Positions 34,135-40,111 of a stretch of 40,111 bases of DNA are shown here, in pieces. Source of the DNA: Bacteroidales bacterium M5. Lineage in GTDB: Bacteria; Bacteroidota; Bacteroidia; Bacteroidales; Muribaculaceae. Each line of letters starts with the position of its first letter. The stretch's first letter is position 1. Position numbers and translations under genes: made by a program. The notes beneath the pieces are model-generated. The model worked only from the letters and a program-made list of their open reading frames with translations. It searched no databases and was not told the origin of the DNA. The DNA lies in the NCBI GenBank assembly GCA_001689535.1, contig LUJP01000112.1:1-40111 (forward strand), in the 5' to 3' direction.

Positions 34135-34204
34135 GCGCAGCGAGGAGCCCATTGACGTCCTTTATTTTAATCTGATATCAGGTTATTCCTTTGGCGATGG
34201 AGGC

Positions 34205-34240
34205 GACGCGGGTGCCGACGCGGGTGCCGACGCGGGTGCC
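34205..34240. repeat. Three perfect 12-bp tandem repeats at the end of the pump gene
   Basis: GACGCGGGTGCC occurs three times without a break, ending at the first base of the in-frame TAG. Read on the minus strand in the pump frame beyond that TAG, each unit encodes Ala-Pro-Ala-Ser. The repeat therefore looks like coding sequence of an extended C-terminal tail. Confidence 0.9.
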
Positions 34241-37200
34241 TAAGGCTTCTCGGCAGTGGTGCCTGTGGGGGAGGGCGCTACTGCCGGGGCCTGGGTTGGA
34301 GCGGGGGTATCGCCGGCTGCGAAGAATTTTGCGATATGGCGTTCGCGGAAGCGCTCAAGCAGTTCCCAGAAGTTGGGGACAAACAGCGTACCTACAAGGG
34401 CGTTGATGGCCATGCCGAACACTACGGCGCTGCCGAGGGCAATACGGCTTGCGGCGCCTGCACCGGTGGCAAACAGCATAGGCATCACACCGAATACGAA
34501 GGCAAGTGCCGTCATCATGATCGGTCGGAATCGCACCTGACCGGCTTCGGTGGCCGCCTGTCTTATCGGCATTCCCTGCTTGCGGTAATCAATGGCATAT
34601 TCCACGATGAGAATCGCGTTCTTGGCCGAGAGGCCCAGAAGGAGTATGATACCGATCTGCGTGTAGATGCTTATGTCCTGGCCCATTATCAGACAGCCGA
34701 TCACGGTTCCCAATATGGCCGTAGGCATCGAGATTACCACCGCTACCGGGTCGGTGAGGCTCTCATACTGGGCTGCGAGAACAAGCAGGGTGATAATTAC
34801 CGCAAACAGCATTACCATCGCCACGGTGGTTCCGCCCTGGGTCTCCTGATAAGCCTCGCCGGTCCATGCATATCCGTAGTTGTTGCCCAATGCGTCCTTC
34901 ACAATCTGCTCTATGGCCTTGATAGCCGTCGATGAGCTGACGCCATGAGCCGGAGTGGCCGTAAGCGAAGCCGTCTGATACATATTGTAACGGTCGATCG
35001 ATGGCGAGCCGCTGGTAAGTTCGGTGGTCATGAAAGATGAGAACGGAACCATATCTCCGCGGTCGTTTTTCACCGAGAGTTTAAGCACGTCGTCAACCGT
35101 GTTGCGCGACTGCGGATCGCCGGCCATAGTCACCTGGTAGATGCGGCCGAATTTGGTGAAATCATTCACATAAGCCGAGCCCGTGAAGGCCGAGAGTACG
35201 GAATAGATATCGGCCATCTCCAGTCCGAGCATCTTCACTTTCTCGCGGTCGATGTTTAGAGTGTATTGCGGAACGGTGCCCTCATAGAGCGAAGTCACTG
35301 AGGCAATGTTTTTGTTGGATTTCGCGGCATCGCGAATCTGTTGCAGCGCCTGCGCCATCTGCTCCGGGCCGTGGTTGTTTATGTCCAGAAGCTGAAGCTG
35401 CAGACCCGACGACATACCCAGGCCCGGAATTGCCGGCGGGTTGATGCCGAATATCTCAGCTTCCTGGATTCCGGCGCACGCCGCTTCAAATTTCGCTATG
35501 ATACTTTCCACATCCATTCCCTTGCCCTTGCGTTCATTCCATGGCGTCAGGGTGACGGAAAGACCGCCCATGTTGGAGCCTTGGCCACCCAGGAACGAGA
35601 ATCCCGAGATGGAGATTACATCCTTCACGCCCGGTATCTCCTTGAGTTTTTCGGTGGCTTCGGCCAGCACCTTTTCGGTGCGGTCAACGGAAGCGCCGGT
35701 AGGAAGCTGCACGGAACCCATGAAGTATCCCATGTCCTCCTGCGGCACATAGCTCGTGGGCATATTCAGGAATGCCCAGAACGCTGCTGCCGAAATCAGC
35801 AGATAGGCCGTGATGGCCACCACCGGTTTCTTCAGGAAGGTGCCAACGATTCTCATATACAGGGCCGTGGTTGCGCCGAAGCCCTTGTTGAACCAGCGAT
35901 ACAGGAAGAACGAGCTCGATTTCTTGGGACGCAGGAACAGAGCGCACATGGCCGGGGTGAACGTCAGAGCGTTGAATCCCGAAAAGGCCGTGGAAACGGC
36001 TATGGTGAGCGCGAACTGTTTGTAAAGCTCGCCGGTAATGCCGGAAATGAACGCGGTGGGAATGAACACCGAAAGCAGCACCAGCACCTCGCCCACCACA
36101 GGTCCCTGCAGCTCGTTCATGGCCTTGACGGCCGCCTGGCGTGGTGTCATTTTCCCGTCGTCCACTATTCGTGAACAATCCTCCACAACCACAATGGCGT
36201 CATCCACCACAATGGCTATCGCGAGCACAAGTCCGAACAGCGTAAGAGTGTTGATGGTGAATCCCATCAGTTTCATCACCGCGAATGTGGCGATGAGCGA
36301 CACAGGAATGGTGAGCATGGGGATGATGACCGCACGCCAGCTCTGAAGGAAGAGCAGAATCACCAGCATCACGATAAGGGTTGTCTCCACGAAGGTGACA
36401 ACAACGTCGTCGATCGACGCGGTCACAAATTCGGTTGAGTTCTGGATAATGCGGTAATGTATTCCTTCGGGAAAGTATTGCGATAGGTTTTCAAGTTCAG
36501 CCTCCACATTCTTGGCTACCGTGAGCGCGTTAGCTCCCGGAAGCTGGTAAATACCCATAAGGCCCACCGGCTTGTTGTTTACCAGCGCCGTATTTCCATA
36601 GCTGTCACTGCCCAGATCCACCTTGGCCACATCCTTAAGCCGGAGCATGCTTCCGTCGGGATTGGCGCGCAGAATAATATCGGAGAATTCCTCCACCGTG
36701 TTAAGGCGTCCCTGCGACGTGAGCGTGAAGCTGAATTGCGCATTTGTCCCCGGGGCCGATCCAATGCTTCCGGCCGAGACTTCCATATTCTGCGACTGGA
36801 TTGCGGCCATTACCTCCTGCGCGGTTATCCCGCGAGCCTGCATCAGGTCAGGGTCGAGCCACACGCGCATGCTGTACTGTCCCGCTCCGAAAGCACCCAC
36901 CTGTCCCACACCGTCCACGCGCGACAGAGCATCCACGATGCTCAGCTGGGCATAGTTGGTGAGGTAAAGGGCGTCGTAGCGTTCAGGATCATCGCTTTCC
37001 AGAGCCACAAACAGGATGATATTTGTAGAACGTGAGGTCACCTGCACGCCCTGTTGCTTAACGGCTGAGGGCAGTGTGGGTTCGGCACGCGACACACGGT
37101 TCTGGACTTTCACGGTGGCCATGTCGAGGTTGGTACCTACGTCAAACGTGATCGTGAGGTTGTAGCTGCCGTCGCTTCCCGACGAGGAACTCATGTACAT

Positions 37201-37428
37201 CATGCCATCCACGCCGTTTACCTGCTCCTCTATGGGTGCTCCGATAACGGAAGCCACAGTCTCGGCGTTGGCTCCGGGATAGGAAGCCGACACGTTTACC
37301 GTAGGAGGAGTGATGTCGGGAAACTGCGCTACCGGAAGCGTCTTGACCGTAAGCAGACCTGCGAGAATCATAATTACGGCGAGCACCATCGCAAAGATGG
37401 GGCGGCGTATAAAGAAGCGTGAGAACAT
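34240..37428 (-). CDS. RND efflux pump inner-membrane subunit (AcrB/MexB-type, HAE1 family)
   Basis: 1062-residue proton-driven multidrug exporter. It has the usual N-terminus (MFSRFFIRRPIFAMVLAV), two periplasmic porter/docking regions and 12 transmembrane helices. The proton-relay pair D409-D410 lies in VLAIAIVVDDAIVVVEDCSR, and the C-terminal half contains GLSAKNAILIVE (K, N). It ends in an Ala/Pro/Thr-rich tail (TPAPTQAPAVAPSPTGTT) that is longer than in E. coli AcrB. The TAG stop at 34242-34240 is followed in frame by 18 more codons with the same composition (APAS three times, then PPSPKE) and a TAA at 34185-34183. The longer product would end at 34183. It starts 7 bp after the adaptor gene. 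Confidence 0.95.
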   Translation of the reverse strand: MFSRFFIRRPIFAMVLAVIMILAGLLTVKTLPVAQFPDITPPTVNVSASYPGANAETVASVIGAPIEEQVNGVDGMMYMSSSSGSDGSYNLTITFDVGTNLDMATVKVQNRVSRAEPTLPSAVKQQGVQVTSRSTNIILFVALESDDPERYDALYLTNYAQLSIVDALSRVDGVGQVGAFGAGQYSMRVWLDPDLMQARGITAQEVMAAIQSQNMEVSAGSIGSAPGTNAQFSFTLTSQGRLNTVEEFSDIILRANPDGSMLRLKDVAKVDLGSDSYGNTALVNNKPVGLMGIYQLPGANALTVAKNVEAELENLSQYFPEGIHYRIIQNSTEFVTASIDDVVVTFVETTLIVMLVILLFLQSWRAVIIPMLTIPVSLIATFAVMKLMGFTINTLTLFGLVLAIAIVVDDAIVVVEDCSRIVDDGKMTPRQAAVKAMNELQGPVVGEVLVLLSVFIPTAFISGITGELYKQFALTIAVSTAFSGFNALTFTPAMCALFLRPKKSSSFFLYRWFNKGFGATTALYMRIVGTFLKKPVVAITAYLLISAAAFWAFLNMPTSYVPQEDMGYFMGSVQLPTGASVDRTEKVLAEATEKLKEIPGVKDVISISGFSFLGGQGSNMGGLSVTLTPWNERKGKGMDVESIIAKFEAACAGIQEAEIFGINPPAIPGLGMSSGLQLQLLDINNHGPEQMAQALQQIRDAAKSNKNIASVTSLYEGTVPQYTLNIDREKVKMLGLEMADIYSVLSAFTGSAYVNDFTKFGRIYQVTMAGDPQSRNTVDDVLKLSVKNDRGDMVPFSSFMTTELTSGSPSIDRYNMYQTASLTATPAHGVSSSTAIKAIEQIVKDALGNNYGYAWTGEAYQETQGGTTVAMVMLFAVIITLLVLAAQYESLTDPVAVVISMPTAILGTVIGCLIMGQDISIYTQIGIILLLGLSAKNAILIVEYAIDYRKQGMPIRQAATEAGQVRFRPIMMTALAFVFGVMPMLFATGAGAASRIALGSAVVFGMAINALVGTLFVPNFWELLERFRERHIAKFFAAGDTPAPTQAPAVAPSPTGTTAEKP

Positions 37429-37435
37429 AATGGAA

Positions 37436-38551
37436 TTAATTGACGGTTACAGGCTTTACTTTCATTTCAGGGCGCACTTTAAGAAGGGCTTTGGTGATAT
37501 ACCGGTCGCTGGCCTTGATACCGGAGGTAATCACGCGCATCGAATCACCCTGGACCAGTTCGCCTGTTTTTACAGGTGTGTAAACCACACGGTCGGAGTC
37601 ATTCACCACATAGAGGAATGTTCCCAGCTGGTCGGTGGAGAGGGCCGCATCTTTCACAATCACCGCTTTCGGATCGGTTGATATCGGCAGGCGTATCTGC
37701 ACATACATGCCGTCGTGAAGCTCATTATACGGATTGTCAACTTTGGCCTGTACCGTAAGGGTTCCCGTAGAGGTGTCCACATCCGGAGCCACGTATGTGA
37801 GTTTGCCGGAATATACGTGGTTGAGCGGAGTCTCGAAAATAAGCGGGATGGAGTCGAGGCCGCTGATTTCCGCCTTATTACCGGCAAGGATTTTCTGAAG
37901 CACTTTGTCGTCGATGAAGAACTTTGCGTTCAGTTTGTCGTCCTGATAAATGGTGGCAAGTTTCACCGGTTGCGCACTTCCATCGATATACGCGCCTACT
38001 GAGGGCACGGCAGCTGTGATGTGTCCGGTGAAGGGAGCCCTGACGGTGCAATACCCAAGATTCGTGCGGGCTGTGTTAAGCGCCGCCCTGGCATTTTTCA
38101 GCTGGGCTTCCGCACTCAGCACTTCACTCAGGGCCTGATTGGCCTCCATGCGGCTCACAGCATCAGTTTCAAGAGCCTTTTTTATTGCGGCATAACGCGA
38201 TGTGGCATATTCCAGAGAGCTTTCGGCCGACGATACCTGGCTCTGCGCCTGATTTACGGCATCGGCATATTGGGTGCTTTCTATGGTGAAAAGTATCTGA
38301 CCGGCCTTTACCAGATCACCCTCCTTATAATTCTGGGAACGGAGATATCCGCTGACGCGCCCCACAAGGTCAACCGAACTGGCGGCATGCAGACTGCCGG
38401 GATAAGTACGGTATATTACAACGGAATCCTGAATGGCCGGCGCTACATCCACACTCAGGAGATTATCGTCAGGACTGTCGGTGGACTTATGTCCGCACGA
38501 AGCTGAAGAGAGCGCTATTGCGAAAACAATGGGAAGATATATTTGCTTCAT
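37436..38551 (-). CDS. RND efflux periplasmic adaptor (AcrA-type membrane fusion protein)
   Basis: 371-residue lipoprotein (lipobox SASC, Cys19) bridging the pump and the outer-membrane channel. It shows a split lipoyl/barrel-sandwich domain (VGRVSGYLRSQNYKEGDLVKAG and YCTVRAPFTGHITAAVPSVG), a coiled-coil hairpin between them (about 95-165), a beta-barrel domain and a membrane-proximal domain. Full length for the family. It begins 21 bp after the outer-membrane factor stop and is followed 7 bp later by the pump gene. Confidence 0.94.
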   Translation of the reverse strand: MKQIYLPIVFAIALSSASCGHKSTDSPDDNLLSVDVAPAIQDSVVIYRTYPGSLHAASSVDLVGRVSGYLRSQNYKEGDLVKAGQILFTIESTQYADAVNQAQSQVSSAESSLEYATSRYAAIKKALETDAVSRMEANQALSEVLSAEAQLKNARAALNTARTNLGYCTVRAPFTGHITAAVPSVGAYIDGSAQPVKLATIYQDDKLNAKFFIDDKVLQKILAGNKAEISGLDSIPLIFETPLNHVYSGKLTYVAPDVDTSTGTLTVQAKVDNPYNELHDGMYVQIRLPISTDPKAVIVKDAALSTDQLGTFLYVVNDSDRVVYTPVKTGELVQGDSMRVITSGIKASDRYITKALLKVRPEMKVKPVTVN

Positions 38552-38572
38552 GACATAAGTTATTGATGTGGA

Positions 38573-40003
38573 TTATTTATTATCGTTAATTGAATCGATG
38601 TCCCATCCGCCTCCGAGAGCGCGATAGAGCGTGACGAGAGCAAGAGCCGCGTCGGCGCGCGCCGTGACAAGACGGTCGGCATACTGCAGGAGGGAAATCT
38701 GTGCATCTGCCACATCCGTGAAATCGGAAAGGCCGTCGCGGTAAAGATCAAAAGCCAGCGTAAAAGCTTCGCGTGCATCGTCCACAACCTTTGAGTAAGA
38801 GTCGATGGCCCGCAGTGAAGAGGTATAGGAGGCCATCGCATCGTTTACGTCCTGCACTGCCGACAGCAGTGTGAGATTGTATGAGTCAACTGAATTCTGC
38901 ATATTCTCCCGCGCTGTAATCACAGCCGCACGACGGGCGAACCCGTCGAAAACAGTCCAGCTAAGGGTAGGGGCCACCGACCATTGGAGAGATTCCTTTT
39001 TGCCGAAATCTTTAAGGGAATGGGATGCGAAGCCTATGGACCCGTCTATGGTGAGGGAGGGAAGATAGTCTTTTTTCGCCATGCCGAGTGCTGCGGCAGA
39101 TGAGGCGACCGTGAATTCAGCCTCTGCCAGATCCGGACGCCGGCGCAGCAGATCAAGAGGCACGCCCACCGGCACAATCTGACGCAAATCCAGACGATGA
39201 TAAGCAACCGTATCCGAGAGAGCCGTCAGCGCTCCCGGGAAGTCGCCTACGAGTGTTGAAAGAGAGTTGAGCGCCGATTCCACATTGGCTTCCAGACCGG
39301 GTATCATTGCTTCGGTGGAATGGGCTATGACGGCCGCCTGTGCTACATCGAGTTTAGAGGCGAGTCCGGCCTCATGGCGCGACTTCGCAGCGTCATACAC
39401 ATGGTTCTGGGATTTAAGCTGTTCTTTGGCCACTGTGAGTTCGTCCTGATACATCCTAAGCTGGATGTAGGCCGATGCGATTTCGCCGCAAAGCGATACC
39501 ATCACTCCGGCCGTTTCGGCGCGGGTGGCTTTCAGAGATTCCTTGCTCTGTTTTATTCTTGACGTAATTTTTCCGAAGAGGTCAACTTCCCAAGAAGCGC
39601 TTACTGATCCGGAAAAATAATCCAAGTTGGTTTCCGGAACGCTTCTGGCCGTAGTATTGCCGGAATTTCGTATTTTGTTCCATCCTGCCGATAGGTTGAC
39701 CGACGGGTAATATGCGCTTCGGGCGGAACGCAGGTTCTGTCTTGCGATTTCTATTCGCCGTGCCGCCATGGCAAGGTTGTAATTACGCTCAAGGCCCAGG
39801 GAAATCAGTGAATCAAGAAGTGGGTCGTTGAATTTCTTCCACCAGAAAGCGTCCTTCTGTGGTTCTTGAGTGAAACCTGTCTCTGATTGCCATCGGGAAG
39901 GAGTGTCGGCCGCAATGCCGTAAAGCCCGGGCTGCTGAGCCGCCAGGATATTCGGAAATAAAACGGCCAGAAAAAGGATAGAAACGGTAATAGTCGTTTT
40001 CAT
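38573..40003 (-). CDS. RND efflux outer-membrane factor (TolC/OprM family)
   Basis: 477-residue outer-membrane channel with two tandem OEP repeats (about 60-250 and 270-470). Family signs are NYNLAMAARRIEIARQNLRSARSAYYPSV, PVGVPLDLLRRRPDLAEAE (the conserved RPDL segment between repeats) and a C-terminal LVTLYRALGGGW ending. A signal peptide is present (VSILFLAVLFPNILAAQ), but no lipobox cysteine follows, unlike many NodT-type homologues. The frame extends to 40042; the ATG at 40003 gives a normal leader. It is the first gene of the efflux operon, whereas this factor is commonly last. Confidence 0.92.
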   Translation of the reverse strand: MKTTITVSILFLAVLFPNILAAQQPGLYGIAADTPSRWQSETGFTQEPQKDAFWWKKFNDPLLDSLISLGLERNYNLAMAARRIEIARQNLRSARSAYYPSVNLSAGWNKIRNSGNTTARSVPETNLDYFSGSVSASWEVDLFGKITSRIKQSKESLKATRAETAGVMVSLCGEIASAYIQLRMYQDELTVAKEQLKSQNHVYDAAKSRHEAGLASKLDVAQAAVIAHSTEAMIPGLEANVESALNSLSTLVGDFPGALTALSDTVAYHRLDLRQIVPVGVPLDLLRRRPDLAEAEFTVASSAAALGMAKKDYLPSLTIDGSIGFASHSLKDFGKKESLQWSVAPTLSWTVFDGFARRAAVITARENMQNSVDSYNLTLLSAVQDVNDAMASYTSSLRAIDSYSKVVDDAREAFTLAFDLYRDGLSDFTDVADAQISLLQYADRLVTARADAALALVTLYRALGGGWDIDSINDNK

Positions 40004-40022
40004 AAGATTTGATATACGGAGG

Positions 40023-40040
40023 GCAGATACCAACATCTGC
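40023..40040. promoter_or_regulatory. Inverted repeat upstream of the efflux operon
   Basis: GCAGAT and ATCTGC arms with a 6-nt spacer lie 20 bp before the first efflux ATG, where a TetR-type or other repressor could block transcription. No regulator gene is inside the window on this side. The remaining bases to 40111 contain an A9 run (40085-40093) but no clear -7 element. Confidence 0.35.
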
Positions 40041-40111
40041 ACATATTAAAAACTCAATGAAAACACTGCCGGTTCGTTTGGGGCAAAAAAAAATTACTCG
40101 TCATCACGACG

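Overview
The window looks like a stretch of a Bacteroidales chromosome, plausibly Muribaculaceae, though the family-level guess is weak. Three things point this way. Several start sites sit just downstream of TAnnTTTG-type -7 elements with little sign of Shine-Dalgarno sequences. Outer-membrane and cell-surface lipoproteins are frequent. Gene families typical of the order are present: DUF4230, DUF6155, calycin-like lipoproteins, S9 peptidases and an Hmu-type haem locus. Most of the window is moderately GC-rich. A short visibly AT-richer islet at about 7.5-8.6 kb stands apart.

Layout. 0.1-1.3 kb: ilvA (minus), closed by a clear intrinsic terminator. 1.6-7.1 kb: a plus-strand run of maeB (malic enzyme fused to a phosphotransacetylase-like domain), a large six-hairpin-glycosidase-like lipoprotein, a YfcE-type phosphoesterase and a SPOR-like lipoprotein. 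7.1-9.3 kb: a 438-bp stretch with no gene, an AT-rich two-gene membrane-protein unit, and a DUF6155 gene. 9.3-17.4 kb (minus): an S9 peptidase, an internally deleted GH29 fucosidase remnant, ygiQ, uvrB and a CLC chloride channel. 17.4-20.9 kb (plus): two overlapping DUF4230 genes, a SpoU/TrmH methyltransferase and radA. 20.9-22.1 kb: purT (minus), convergent with radA.

The main accessory system is the minus-strand operon at 32.2-22.1 kb. In transcription order it encodes a PepSY membrane protein with propeller-like segments, a small calycin-like lipoprotein, a TonB-dependent receptor (HmuR-like), a 1425-residue CobN-like membrane-anchored chelatase (HmuS-like), and three small membrane proteins (HmuT, HmuU/ExbB-like, HmuV/DUF2149). 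The last four genes are chained by ATGA overlaps. This matches the Bacteroidetes hmuYRSTUV haem-acquisition locus. The HmuY position is taken by a calycin-like lipoprotein with no histidine. The receptor has methionines, not histidine, between its FRAP and NPDL boxes. The chelatase carries a Met/Gly/His-rich insert. I infer a haem uptake and iron-extraction system in which the PepSY protein may supply electrons across the inner membrane.

32.4-40.0 kb: a DUF1232 protein, a low-specificity threonine aldolase-type PLP enzyme, a repeat-bearing intergenic region, and a tripartite RND efflux operon in the order outer-membrane factor, periplasmic adaptor, pump. The pump gene ends at an in-frame TAG that is followed by 18 more Ala/Pro/Ser-rich codons. 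No tRNA, rRNA, CRISPR array or intact insertion sequence was seen.
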